DNA of 64,000 bases from Chalara sp. BL73 (taxonomy: Eukaryota; Ascomycota; Leotiomycetes; Helotiales), in contig CAKJVC010000068.1 of the NCBI GenBank assembly GCA_918026815.1, positions 2,170,001 to 2,234,000 on the forward strand. The letters run 5' to 3'. Both the position numbers and the translations under genes were made by a program. Below, piece after piece: positions 18,892 to 30,859 of this stretch. The notes under the pieces are model-generated. The model made no database searches. It saw only the letters and a program-made list of their open reading frames with translations, and was not told the DNA's origin. The stretch's first letter is position 1; each line of letters starts with the position of its first letter.

Positions 18892-19531
18892 TTACTGAGG
18901 AAGCATCGATTTGATCTCTTCATCGCTCAATATAATCTCGTGGACTGGATCCCGCTTGCGATCGAGTGATTCGAAGTCGCTCTCGATGTAGGAAGGAAGG
19001 AAAATTTCTATAACGGGTTAGACACAAGTAGCTGGCGCTTCTAGAAATTAAGCTTGCATACCTGGGTTCCAATCGAAGCCCTGAGAGGACCTAACGCAAG
19101 TGATCTGAGAGTAGTGTTAGCCCTTATTCTTGAATTGCCCCACCTAGAGGTTCAGAGTGTAGGCTCACAAGGCGGGGAGTTCCGTCCGGGTCACCAATAT
19201 TGACAACAGTATGCTCTGACTTGGAGAAAGAAGAGCCTACCCAAAGATTAGCTCACAATCCATTACGTGCTGTCCACGCTCAGAGAAGTTGCCAGTAAGG
19301 TGCCTCTCGTGAACGGAAGCTTAAGGGAGCTCAACAGAGCAAGCAAAACTCACTCAGCAAGCTTGGTCTTCTATTATGCCCATATTTCATATTAGGAGAT
19401 GAGGAATTCGAGGATGGCTGATTTGCAGGTGTTCGTGAAGAATTGTACGAAGACGAGCTAGATCCAGAGGAGGGAGCCTTGCCACTCTCACCAGCTGCAG
19501 CTCTAGTCGGGATGGTAATAGAGGATGACAT
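18892..19531 (-). CDS. small conserved-looking protein, unknown function
   Basis: Four exons (19531-19354, 19236-19169, 19104-19062, 19007-18892) encode 134 residues; introns are 117, 64 and 54 nt, all with canonical ends and matching phase. The first 60 residues are Ser/Pro-rich and disordered (SSGSSSSSYNSSRTP). The three short downstream exons encode a compact C-terminal domain: SEHTVVNIGDPDGTPRL, ITCVRSSQGFDWNPE, IFLPSYIESDFESLDRKR and DPVHEIILSDEEIKSMLPQ. The continuity across a 43-nt exon argues strongly that the model is real. I do not recognise a named family. The frame remains open upstream of 19531 to about 19693, so a longer N-terminus is possible, but that part is unlike the rest. 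Confidence 0.72.
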
Positions 19532-19998
19532 GTTTGGGGAAGCAATTTGGTTAAAAGCAAGATTGAAAAGAAAGTAGTCTTCTCTATCAAAGAGTAGGGT
19601 GAATAACAGTAGGTTGACGTTGTTGTTGTATGCGTATTTGTTGAGATCAGTGAAGTTGTAGAAGAGAGCCTGAGTCAACATGCATGCAATCATTTGAACG
19701 TATGCCCGCTATGATGTGACTCCGCTGGCCGGAGGTGGAACCCACTGCCGGACGGCGCTAATGCTTCAACCTGCCTATGTTTTGTGCCTCAATTTTGAGG
19801 CATTAAGCGTAGGACTGGTCACGCCTGAATCCTGAGGCAGAAAGAGCTTGCATATGCGTCTGCTTGCCTGAACATCAACGCGCTCAATTTCATCAACAAG
19901 TCTCAAGACCGAATCCAGTCCTCTACCCTCTTCTGCATAATCTCAGACTCCCTCACCTCATCACTCATAGGAACCCCACCTTGAAAAACATACTCGTA
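19532..19998. promoter_or_regulatory. divergent promoter region before RPT3
   Basis: A 467-bp spacer between divergent starts. It includes GCCGGA-rich sequence at about 19727-19755. I did not see a match to the yeast proteasome element GGTGGCAAA; a systematic scan would be needed to be sure. Confidence 0.45.
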
Positions 19999-21407
19999 AT
20001 GGCAGATGCGGCGGTAGAGAACCCTGCGACTCAGGTATTGCCTCATCGTAAACAGATCCCGTCTTCGATTCCCAACATCGACAGCTTGGAAGGCTTAGGG
20101 ACAGACGGCAGTGATGAATACTCGACACTGAAGAAGCTTCAACGACATCTTGAGTGAGTTGGGCGATGAAATGCTCATGGCAGCGCTGATGGGAAGATAG
20201 ATATATCCAATTACAAGAGGAATACATCAAGGATGAGCAAAGGTCAGCGTGCAGAGGACGTCATCTTGAAAATGAAGTTAACATCTTTCAGGAGCCTGAA
20301 AAGAGAATTAGTACGGGCACAAGAGGAGATCAAGCGTATCCAGAGTGTACCATTAGTAATCGGACAATTTATGGAAGCTATCGATCAGAAGTAAGCTCAT
20401 CTTTGAACTATGGCCGGAGCAACACTAACGCCTTCAGTACTGGTATTGTACAATCATCAACAGGCTCCAACTATGTAGTCCGGATCCTTTCTACTCTCGA
20501 CCGCGAGAAGCTCAAGCCATCCTCATCCGTTGCCCTTCACAGACACTCCAACTCCCTCGTCGACATTCTTCCTCCTGAAGCCGATTCCTCGATTGCTATG
20601 CTTGGTGCTGATGAGAAGCCAGACGTAACATATGCTGACGTTGGTGGACTTGATATGCAAAAGCAAGAAATCAGAGAAGCTGTAGAACTACCATTAACAC
20701 ATTTCGACCTCTACAAGCAGATCGGTATTGATCCGCCGCGAGGCGTTCTGCTGTATGGGCCACCAGGAACTGGAAAGACTATGTTGGTGAAGGCTGTGGC
20801 AAACTCAACAACTGCAAGCTTCATTCGTGTTGTTGGTTCCGAGTTTGTACAGAAGTACTTGGGAGAGGGTCCTCGTATGGTTAGAGATGTATTCCGAATG
20901 GCCCGAGAAAATTCGCCAGCAATCATTTTCATTGATGAGATCGATGCGATTGCTACTAAGCGTTTTGATGCTCAGACTGGTGCCGATAGAGAAGTACAGC
21001 GTATCCTGCTAGAACTCCTCAACCAAATGGATGGTTTCGATCAAACCTCAAATGTCAAGGTTATCATGGCCACCAACCGAGCTGATACACTAGATCCCGC
21101 TCTTCTACGACCCGGACGTCTGGACCGAAAGATCGAGTTCCCCAATCTCCGAGACAGACGTGAGAGACGGTTGATTTTCACCACCATTGCTGGCAAGATG
21201 TCCTTGTCCCCAGAAGTGGACTTGGATAGCTTGATTGTGCGTAACGACCCCCTGAGTGGAGCTATCATTGCCGCAATCATGCAAGAAGCCGGTTTAAGGG
21301 CAGTGAGAAAGAACCGCTACAACATCATTCAGAGTGATTTGGAGGATGCTTACAGCAGTCAAGTCAAAGGCGCGACAGAGGCGCAGAAGTTCGATTTCTA
21401 CAAATAA
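19999..21407 (+). CDS. RPT3: 26S proteasome regulatory subunit Rpt3 (AAA ATPase)
   Basis: Four exons (19999-20153, 20201-20242, 20292-20390, 20438-21407), with introns of 47-49 nt, encode 421 residues. An N-terminal coiled coil ([33 protein letters not shown]) is followed by the OB domain, then the AAA core. Visible motifs are Walker A GPPGTGKT (206-213), Walker [10 protein letters not shown] (261-269), NQMDGF, the sensor [20 protein letters not shown] and the arginine fingers. The C-terminus FDFYK is the HbYX motif that docks into the 20S alpha ring and opens the gate. The sequence ISSxPLVIGQF type segment ([15 protein letters not shown]) and length fit Rpt3 rather than other Rpt subunits. 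It unfolds ubiquitinated substrates in the base of the 19S particle. Confidence 0.96.
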
Positions 21408-22366
21408 ACGGCGGATTATGGCTGGAGGATGGAATGACTGAAGGATAATTGCGATAGGAAACGAGTCGTGATGAGGGACTGCCGAGTCGATAATACGGAC
21501 GGGACACCTAGATTAAGGCTGCCCTGCTATGTACTACCAATAGAACCACAGCCTGTAATCTAGAGAAGTCTGGCTTCTGATTCCACATGTGCCATTTATG
21601 TCTTGAGCGAACCTAGACATGATGTAGATACCAGCTGCATCCGTGACACCACATTCACACTGAATATATACGAAGCCAGCCAACAGTTCGCCCAACCAGG
21701 ATATAGAAAAGGGTGACTCTCGCCCGCCTTCACATCCCGCCTGCAAACGATGTGCTCTTCACATATCAAGGTCACAGCATAACAGCAAGTACCAGACACA
21801 ACGAAGATCCCAGATTTCAACGCTAAAACCGTCTAATAACGTTTAACCGCCCCGCTGCATGGTATCTCGCTCCGCAAAGAGAACAACGACGACAACCTTC
21901 CCACCTCCCCCTAAAAGGTGAGGATCGAACAAAAATCATCTACAAAAAAACATCGGAGAGGACATCAAGCCTTGCGAACTCCCAATCCCATTTTTCTAAT
22001 TTGCCGCCCCGGATTTTCCATGCGTAGTTCTTTTTGGGAGGGGGAGGGGATCTCCCTTTCCGCCCCTTTCGTTCCCTGTCGTTCCCTGTCCTTCCCTTAC
22101 ACCCTTTCCCTCCAATCTAAAGTAAGGGGGGGGGGGAGAAAAAACACAAGCAAGAAAAAATCGCTAAATCGCTATCACAAAAATAACAAGGAGCAGCCGC
22201 TCAATACTAACGCCGTTGGGTGTTTTACCAGTCCCTGTCTTTTTTTTTTGGGCGTGATGGTGGTGGTGTTGAAGGCATACCATCTATTAAAGGAGATTCG
22301 TGATTACCATTATACGTTTCCGGCGTAGGCAACAACAAAACAAAAAATGTTAAGGAGATAGGCAGG
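21408..22366. other. intergenic between convergent RPT3 and LST7
   Basis: A 959-bp spacer. It contains a G-run at about 22123-22136, pyrimidine-rich tracts around 22040-22110 and a T10 near 22240. Frames here (21918-22328) are low complexity and not called. Confidence 0.5.
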
Positions 22367-23825
22367 TTAAGAACCGACCACCACGCCGAGCTCGATCAGC
22401 AACCTTACGAACCGCGCGTGCAGCTCGATGAAGAAATCCGGCATCCCGACCAGCTCGGCCAGGCCCCGCGCCTTGAGGCTCATGCCCGCGTACCTCTCCC
22501 TCCCGCCTCGGCCGCCCATCAGGAAACTGCTCGTGGGCGTGCTGTTGCTCCCTCGGCTCCCGGCTCCTCCGTCCCTGTCCGCATCTCGATCTTTTGACGC
22601 CGGGGAGGAGCGCGAAGAGCGCTCCAGCTCGTCCTCAGCTAATCTTTGTATCCAGGATGCCAGCTCGCGGAAGGCCACCGAGAGGAAGGAGAAGGCTTGC
22701 ATGGCGGCCCATTCTCCGTGCGGGCTGAGCGCCATGAGCGCGTAGACGCGGCGCCGGCCGCGGGCGTTGGGGTCTGGGATGCGGAAGATGAAGGCGGTGG
22801 TGTAGCCTGCTAGTGGATCGCCGAAGAAGATGGGTCCGCCGCTGCTTGTGCTTGTAGCTGGGTTTGCGGAGGATGGAAGATACGGTGAGGTAGGTGTAGA
22901 GGGGGAAGGGGTCATGGAGGAAGGAGGAAGCGTTTCGCAGGATAGGGTGCGTAGACAAGATTGACGGATTATGCTGAAGGAGCTGGGGAGAAGGGGCTCG
23001 TGGGTTGAGGTGTAGTCTAGATAGTGCGTATGTGACATGCGGCTTGTAAATGATGATTTGCGTACATGTCTTGAACTTGTCCTGGAATGTCGTCGCGGTT
23101 GAGGAAGGGCTGTATCCGAGTCGCTAGAATTGGTATTCGGAGGACTGGGCTCATCGTGGGAAACTCGGTGTTCTACCAGCTCAAATGGTTTTCGTGTGCG
23201 CAGGATAGGACTGCTCATATCAACCTTGTTCTGTGTCTCCGAATCCTCCTTCGTCTTCTTTGGAAGCGTAAGTGCGCAGTTCTCACAAGGGATGAATTTC
23301 TTCTTGTCGTTCTCGTCGTATGTCTTTCGGAAACTCGAGTCGCGGCGATTATTCGCGTTCTGCGCGCTCTGCAGCGCCTTCACTCGTGGACTGGATGGTG
23401 GTGTTCCGGTACTCGTATTCCCCGTTTGTGACCTCACGCTCTGGCCGCGCTGCACCTCCGCACCATTCTCCTTATCCGAGGACGACGAGCTCGTCCGGTT
23501 GGTACTTTTCGTGGGGCTCAAATCTTCAGATGCTTTTCGCGATCGCGAGCCTGGAGTAGGTTGTCTTGTGACCAGGTCGTCGTCGCAGGCCGCGCAGTCG
23601 ACCGAGAGGCCCTCAGTAACCATGAGTGGCGTCGGGCCATGGGTATCGCAATAATGCGCAAGACATAACTGCGGATAAGGATTCCGTCAGTATAAGCTCT
23701 GATATTGATCGGTCGGCGCATCGTCATGCGCACAACATTGCAACCGTTGCGCTCCAAGGCGCTCGAGCTGGCGCAGCGGGGCAACCAAGACATAGGGTGG
23801 ATATACAACTTACTATGGATGCCAT
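22367..23825 (-). CDS. LST7: Lst7/folliculin longin-domain protein
   Basis: Two exons: 23825-23814, which is just ATG GCA TCC ATA, and 23668-22367, joined across a 145-nt intron. The junction gives MASILCLAHYCDTHGPTPLM, the folliculin N-terminal signature. Downstream come FIPCENCALTLPK, SSPILRTRKPFE, SSFSIIRQSCLRTLSCE and GPIFFGDPLAGYTTAFIFR, then MQAFSFLSVAFRELASWIQ. All belong to the longin half of folliculin; the C-terminal DENN half is absent, as in yeast Lst7. The total is 437 residues, enlarged by Ser-rich linkers. Lst7 works with Lst4 at the vacuole as a GAP-type regulator of Rag GTPases and so of TORC1, and was first found in Golgi-to-surface sorting of the amino-acid permease Gap1. 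The four-codon first exon decides the start. Confidence 0.85.
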
Positions 23826-26203
23826 GACCAGGGCTCTGTCTTTGGAGATGATCTTTCTGGATTGCGAGCAGCTTGGTGTCTCAGTGAAGTGCCCGCACAC
23901 TACCTTTTAGTAGGATGAGCGTGGAGGGGTCGATTCCGCCGTCGAGGCGAGGAGGGAAAAAAAAGTTGGCCGTGAAGCTTTTGGATAGAGTTCGCCAGAA
24001 GACGGACAGATAACGTCGGTTGAAACAACGTCACCAGGAGATGAGTGAAAGTGTAAAGGGGTGGCAAAAGCTCTTTATAGATAGCGGCACAAGTACAGGA
24101 TTAAGAGCATGGTTATAGCCAGAAAAGAGGGTAGTTATCTTTTTTTTTTTTTGGGCAAAGGGACACACACGACCAACGAAAGAGACAGCAGAGAATTCCT
24201 TAATTGTAAGCAAATTAGTACGTTCCTGTCCGGACTCTAGACTCTTGACTCTTGCACTGCTCGGGGATGTTTCCGTGCTACACCGCTTGCTTCAGAGGAG
24301 GGACCACGGACACCAAACCACGACTCAGTGGCACCGAATGACCGACAATAATAATCCAAATAATGTTCCCTACCCCCTCCCCTATATTGTACCCCCTACT
24401 TTGCTCTATTTTCACAGGGGAGGGCAGCCCCATACGCCATGGGCCAGAAGTGGTGGGCATCCCCCAGAAACCGTTTGTCTAGTTGCAAATGGAACATTTT
24501 GAAGTTCAACGGCCAAGTCAAAAGGCTATTGTTTAGCCAAAAAGGACGAGGTGACGGGAGAGAGTCGGCACAGCACCAATGCCAAAGCCACCGTCACACT
24601 TTAGATCAACCGGGACGGGCGGATCTGACCCGGGGGGAACAGCACGTCTGACTGTGCTGTGTGCTCAAGCGCGTGAGAAAAAGCTTGTGATGGCATTGTT
24701 TTAAGGGAGGAAGAGGAGCGTTAAAGTTTTATGAGGTTTAAGCAGCAGTGCGTGCTATGTCGGCAGTGCACCACTCTCCTTTGCTTTCGTTGGGACCTAC
24801 GCAGTAATTCAAAAGCTGGGAAGGGAAGCAGGCGGTAGTGCTGAGAAAGAGATATACCAAAGGTCCTCACAGCCCATGTCATTAAACAACATCAGACGAA
24901 AAAAAGAGAGAGAGAGAGAGAGGGAGGCAGGGAGGCACGCGGCTTATCGTGGTGCATGATGCATGCAACACTTACCTAACCTCTGCATCTATGCCACACC
25001 ACCAACCCCCTGTCCACCCCCATTGGAGCGAGCTGCTACAATACTACATAGCAAAACAAGCCTGGAGGGGATAATAATATAACACAATACAGCAGCATCC
25101 AGTTACACAAGCAACCTGGTAAATTACTCGAAGGATAAACTTCATTCCGCTTCTTCGAACTTCAACCCTCCACCTTCGCCCGTGTCCACTCGAAATTTGA
25201 AATTATCCGGCGCTGGTTCGCAGAAAAGGGATCCCCCCGGAGGAATGCTCGGTTATGCCCGTATGTGCGATTTCGGCCTGTGATGCCGCACACACTTTGA
25301 CTGAAATTGGGTTTCGGAATCGAATGCAATGCACACGTTGAGCTCCCTCCGCCCTCTACCATTCCTCTGGAATTTTGGTAACCTGGGGTAAGAAATATCA
25401 GGTCTATTGGGGGAAGCATCACCAAAACTTTGCACGATCTGGGGGAGTTATTTGTATTTTGCGGGAAATTGTCTACGTGGTAATCGAGTCATATCTCAAT
25501 ACGAACCATGCATCTGTTCCAGCACTTCCACCCATATTCTTTTTTTTGGATTTTTTTTTTCTTCTTCTGGTTTTTGGTGTTTTCTTTCCCCCCTCCGCTA
25601 ATGTCAGGCACATCGTGTCCGAGAGTACGATGAGTGACCAAACTTGTCCTCGCCAGACAACCTCCACCGACACCCCCTACCTTCCAACCACCACCACCCA
25701 CATTGATCAAGCCTGCCATGCTCCAGACCTTCGCTCGTTTCGTCATGTCATCCACTCTAAGCTCACAAATGCAAGCCTAAATGCAAAGCAAGCAGTGCTC
25801 TCTAGCCTACGCCAGCCAGCCATGCCATTTTTGCAACGCCAACCCAGGGAGACACTTGTGGAAGTGATCTCTGTTCAACGCCCGAACGCCGGCCTATCCA
25901 TCCTGGTATCAGATTAGAGTCGCTGAACTGGCTGTCCGTAACTATCATCCAACCATAGACAGGCTATCAATAAAGAATGAGAAAGAAAATTCGTATGATA
26001 CAAACTAGAAAGCCGCACTAAGAATCGGTAGGGAAATCGTATGCCCAGGGGCAGGATCGGGTAAAGTCGCCAACCCGAAGTCGATATGCTAGGAAAGATA
26101 TCCGAAGCCGTCATGCGCGCTTTCAAGTCTATCGCAAAAATGTGAGAAAAGTAATATTTACATAGGCAACATCCCTCATCCCCTAAATATGCCTAGAATC
26201 AGG
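23826..26203. other. long spacer: LST7 upstream region and DHH1 3' flank
   Basis: 2.4 kb without a supported gene. It holds a (GA)n run at about 24905-24923, T-rich tracts near 24139-24151 and 25540-25565, and C-rich segments. A plus-strand frame at 25619-25917 has a good ATG but no domain and lies in low-complexity sequence, so it is not called. The stretch probably contains a long LST7 leader and a long DHH1 3' UTR. Confidence 0.45.
24905..24923. repeat. (GA)n microsatellite
   Basis: About nine GA units in the upstream region of LST7, followed by GGGAGGCA repeats. Confidence 0.8.
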
Positions 26204-27905
26204 CTATTGAGGTGGAGCGCCTTGGCCCCGACCTCCTCTCTGGCCTTCATAACCGTTTTGTCGTTGATTTGGACCGCCCTGTGCACCACCTCGGCGAGAC
26301 TGTTCCGAGAATCTTCCATTGCCTCGGCTGAAGCCCTGGCCTTGACGTTCACCTTGAGGTTGTCTTTGAGCCCCTTGACCTTGATTGCGAGGTTGGCTAG
26401 CACGACCGTTATTGTAGCCTCCTTGGCCACCAGACCGTTGATTGCCAGAGAGCTGTCGAGGCTGTTGCTGCTCTTTCTCAGAAGGTACGCGATTTGTTTG
26501 ATAGTTGGAGATCGGTCGTGGAATGTTCTCGGGCGAATCATAGACATAAAGAGATTTCTCAATTGTCTGTGGAATTGGTTGAATTTCAGTACCCAAATCC
26601 CGCTCGATGTTGTAGAGGTTGAACCGATCATCCCAGTTGATGAGGTTTATGGCAAGACCAAGGTGTCCAAATCGACCAGATCTACCAATTCGATGGAGGT
26701 AGGTTTCAGCATTCTTTGGGAAATCAAAGTTGATGACAACGTTTACAGCCTGAATATCAATACCACGAGTAAGCAAATCTGAGCAGACAAGATTCCGACA
26801 AACTCCATTGCGGAAATCATGGAACACACGATTGCGCATTGATTGTTGCATGCGAGCATGACTGTAAAAACAAGAATAGCCTAGTTCGGTGATCTTCTTG
26901 GCCAGAAGCTCGACGCGGTTGGTGGAATTACAGAAGATAATCGATTGGTTGATTTGTAGTTTGGAGAAAAGAGTGTTGAGGCAATGGACCTTCTGCTTTT
27001 CCTCGACAAAAGCGTAATATTGAGTAATACCGCGCAGTGTCAGCTCATCCATGAGATTGATCTCATGAGGATCATCCATGTTCTTGTCCTTGAAGTGTTT
27101 GACACCAATGGGGAATGTCGCACTAAAAAGCATAACCTGACGGTCCTTCGGGTGGTATTGAAGAAGTTGTTCGATGACTGGTGTGAATTCTGGTGAGAGA
27201 AGTTTATCGGCTTCATCCATGATGAACATAGGACATTCGCTGAGATCAGCAACATTCTTTCCAGCCAGGTCGAGAATTCTTCCTGGTGTGCCGACAATAA
27301 TATGAACAGGATCCGCTAAGCGCACAATATCGTCACGTAGAGTGGTTCCACCGGTGGTTACCATGACATTAATGCCCAAGTGTTTACCGAGTGTCTTACA
27401 GACTTGCGATGTTTGCATTGCAAGTTCTCTGGTTGGTACCAGGATGAGGCATTGGATTTTTGCGATTTTGGGGTTAATCTTTTCGAGGGCGGGGATTACG
27501 AAAGCAGCTGTCTTGCCGGTACCATTCTTTGCTCGTGCAAGTATATCTTTCCCAGTAAGTGCAACAGGAATCGCCTCCTCTTGAATTGGCGATGGCTTTT
27601 CAAATCCAGCTTCGAAGATACCCATCAGCAGGTCTCTCTTAATTCCAAAGTCCTCGAAGTCAAACCCTTTCGTATTCGTAACATCCTAAATGACATATTT
27701 AGATACCAATTTCGCAGGGTATTGTGGTAGGTATTGTACCTCAGTCTGTTGTCTCGTATCCTTGGCGGGGAGATTGAGTTCAGCCTTCCAGTTATCTTGC
27801 TCCTTGCTTTCGCTGTGCACCGGTTAGAACAGATACAAAGACATTTCGTAAGTATGGATACTTGAGGTTGGTAGCTCCCATCTGTGCTACTAAATTTTCT
27901 GCCAT
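26204..27905 (-). CDS. DHH1: DEAD-box RNA helicase Dhh1 (DDX6)
   Basis: Three exons (27905-27862, 27812-27740, 27685-26204; introns 49 and 54 nt) encode 532 residues. The start [14 protein letters not shown] and the join to [21 protein letters not shown] match Dhh1. Motifs in order: Q motif EKPSPIQ, Walker A AKNGTGKT (91-98), PTRELA, TPGRIL, DEAD (196-199), SAT (227-229), LLTRGIDI and [10 protein letters not shown] (370-379). The C-terminal tail of about 110 residues is rich in Gln, Gly, Arg and Asn ([12 protein letters not shown]), a low-complexity tail suited to phase separation. Dhh1 promotes mRNA decapping and translational repression in P bodies. Three PTC-like gaps are not seen; the gene appears intact. 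Confidence 0.96.
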
Positions 27906-28821
27906 AGCTATGTGTTTGCCTTGGCTTTATTGCGTGTATATGAGGGATAGGGAAATTGAGGTTGATTTCTTAGTTTGTAGTATTGTTATGGGCCGAAACA
28001 AGATACCGCAGCTATCATTGATATTCCTGCAATTTGTGAATAGATCGGTAGAGGAGTTCGAGAGGCTCAAGTCGATATGAGCGCAAATGTGGGAGGGGCA
28101 GGAGGTGTCTTGTAGGGTTCGCTGAGTGGTTGATTGTGGGCTGCGTGAGCGTTTCGTAGTGATTTTGAGACTACTGTATTTGTGCGCAGCAAGCGAATTA
28201 ACTATTGGAAGTCGAACTTCGGGACTCTAGACACTTTTGTAGAGTTGGGTTGCTGGAATGTGAATGTGGTGAAGAGCAGGTTGATGATCGAGGTTGACTT
28301 CAAAAGTTTAAGTTTAGCGATGACCCTGGACTTCAGCGAATCGACTAGTGCACGTGACTGTATTATTCGAGTCAAAATATCTAGCTTTTGAGGATTATGC
28401 CGAAATTGATATGGTACTTGGGGGAGAATCAGGGTTATTGACAGCATAGATAAGCCAGTTTATAAATTTAGCTTAGCGTTGTTTGTTAATGAAATAGTCC
28501 AGCACGGCTACAAAGGAACAATGGTAGCCGACTTCTTAAAGCACCACCCGAGGATCAAAGTCATGGCTACCAGCGAATACATCGCGCATAATCATTAACA
28601 GGAAGAAGAATCCAAAATTCTACAGCATACAACCCCAGATAATTAAGGGACTGTTTTTAGACTTCGAACTACAAAATCTGTGTCAAGTGCTGGTACTAAC
28701 ACGTCCTAAATCTTATGTCTTGGCATTTCTCGTTCATACATAATTACAGTGTCTACAGATGCCCAATCCCATCAACTCCAGCATTATCCAGACACCACTT
28801 GATTCCGAGTAACTAATGCAC
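27906..28821. other. intergenic: DHH1 promoter and PRI1 3' flank
   Basis: A 916-bp spacer. Open frames at 28182-28391 and 28202-28447 lie on opposite strands over the same bases and have no recognisable product. A CACGTG core occurs at about 28351. Confidence 0.5.
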
Positions 28822-30554
28822 CTAGAACTCCATAGCGTCGTTCTCCTGTTCTCGCTTGACTTTGACTCCAGCTTCGTCCCTCATTAAAGCTAACACAAAT
28901 GATCGGAAATACTCCACATGAGGCTTCAGGCTCGTTTTCTCCCAATCCTGAACACTCTTTCCAGGCTTCTGGTCATCCTCCGGGGCTGTCCATGCATCGA
29001 TATCAGCAAGTAGCTCTGTCACAGTTGGGACACCCAGGGGGTCGAAATCTTCCAAGCGTTTTGTGTCGATCGGCACACAAACCCTGCCCGTTCCAGGATG
29101 TACAACAAATGGACTTTTAAGCAAGTGATTAAGCTTCTTACTGACTTCGATATCGAGTCGTGGGTAGGTGTATTCGAGAACGATGTCTTGCTTTGCCTCT
29201 AGCAATGCCTTAGCATCTAATCCTTTGCTAGTCTTTGCAAGGGCATCGATATCCGACCATTTTGCTTTAGAAGCTCTCTCAGGACTCGAATTCCATTTTT
29301 TGCGCAGCGCATCATTGAGGGTTTTATCAGGCAAAAGCTGGAGTAACCGATCGAACTTCTCATCTCTCTCCCAAGGATCCTGATCTTGGAGAATGTCATG
29401 CTGGAAGTGGGACTTCAAGATCTCGAGACTTCGTCTACAAATCGTTAGTATATGTATTCTCATTGGAACTAAAACATACGCTACGTGCGGATGCAAAGGT
29501 CTCTTCACGTTTACTTTCTTCCCGCTCTGTGAGCCGCCTTTGATGACTTCTAGGTATCCAGCAATAGCTCTTCTTTTCTGGTCATCCATAAGTCGAGCCT
29601 TTTTATCACAAACCCAAGCATGAGCTCCTCGTCGTCCAGAATACACCCACATGATGTGCTTGAAACCAAAATCATCTCGCAATGCCACATCGACAACCTT
29701 AATAGCCATGGTAATAAATTGCCAGCACTTGTTGCAGATATTGGCTTTATCGCAGCATGTTCGAATATCGTCGTAATCTGTTAGATCGATATCGAAACAT
29801 AATTCCTTGGCTATTGGCTTGAATGCAGCTGCTTTGCGAAGTGTTTTTCGGTCGCGAGGATTTGTACTATACACAGGGCCAATTTCGAATCTAGAAGGCA
29901 TAAGTCGCAATACATCTTTTCTTAGTCTTTGTCCATTAGCGTCTACGTCATGAATGCACGGAATTGACTCACGTTTCAAACGTTGGGAAGGATTGGTATC
30001 TTAGGTAAGCATCATTCTGTAATGTGAAGGCAAATTCGCGGTGGCCGAAATCTGTAGAAGGCGTAGGAGAATGATTGAGCCATTGAAAGAGATATCGCCA
30101 TGGGAATAGTCGTTGGTAGAATGAGCGCATTACTTCTGGATCTGACGCTCGCGACAAAGGGCCGCCAGGACTAACTAGTCAGCACAAATATTTCAACACG
30201 ACCTAATGCTTACATTGGGGAAGCCGGTGCTTCTGGAGAGCTTGAAACCTTAATATTTTGTGCGTTGGAGCTTGGAAACTCATCATCGGAGTCAATATCC
30301 GCGAAAATATCTTCTAGCTTAAGCTCCGCCTGTGGTTCCGTCTTCACTTGTGGCAAGCCATCTCCCTCAACACCAATATCCGCCATAGTAATGTCATTGT
30401 CACCGTCGGCCGGCTTCTGAGTGTCCTCCGTTTCGGTTTCAGGCGTGAGAATTGGGTCACTATCTGAATTTTGGGAGTCGGCATTTTCTGCTTCGGCAAT
30501 CAAAGCATCGTGATCCATATGAGACTGGTCTTCAGCCATTATAGAGTGCGGCAT
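28822..30554 (-). CDS. PRI1: DNA primase catalytic (small) subunit
   Basis: Four exons (30554-30214, 30170-29973, 29926-29480, 29434-28822) encode 532 residues; introns are 43, 46 and 45 nt. The first 115 residues are acidic and disordered. The catalytic chain begins with SFYQRLFPWRYLFQWLNHSP, then REFAFTLQNDAYLRYQSF and RFEIGPVYSTNPRDR. The metal-binding Asp pair is in CFDIDLTDYDD (D225, D227), the zinc cysteines in CCDKANICNKC (237, 238, 244, 247), and SGRRGAHAWV follows. Downstream KRPLHPHVARSLEILK and HLLKSPFVVHPGTGRVCVPI are typical. Primase makes the RNA primers extended by DNA polymerase alpha. The frame stays open about 107 codons upstream of 30554, but that part looks non-coding. Two ACGCGT sites lie 74-90 bp upstream. 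Confidence 0.93.
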
Positions 30555-30859
30555 CGTTTTAGAAACTGTAAAGGTGTAAGACTGAAGAAGGTCAGGAGGT
30601 TGAATGTCTCCTACCGCGTAAAGTGGAACGCGTCTCGACGCGTCAACGCCAAAAGTGGCTTTGTGCGCCAAGACAAGGCGAGGCTCTAGGTTACTGTAGG
30701 CAGCCTTATCGACCACCACTATGAGTGAACGCTTCCAGACAACAAAAGATAGTCTCAGTTCAGCACCTAGAGCATATAAATAATGCCTGAGTACATAATA
30801 CCTGCTCATCTTACTGCTGGCTTTAATTTTGATTTTGGTTCGCAATAAAATTTGCAGAC
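30555..30859. promoter_or_regulatory. divergent promoter PRI1 / BTB gene
   Basis: A 305-bp spacer between start codons of divergent genes, containing the paired MCB sites at 30628-30643. Confidence 0.6.
30628..30643. promoter_or_regulatory. paired MluI cell-cycle boxes upstream of PRI1
   Basis: ACGCGT at 30628-30633 and again at 30638-30643, start-to-start spacing 10 bp, 74-90 bp from the PRI1 ATG. In yeasts paired MCB sites recruit MBF to replication genes, including primase. One-turn spacing puts both on the same face of the helix. The function is inferred from motif and neighbour. Confidence 0.6.

Noticed and set aside
25619..25917. Plus 99-codon frame upstream of LST7
   Set aside because: Thr/Pro/His-rich low-complexity start, no domain, lies in a long spacer of UTR-like sequence.
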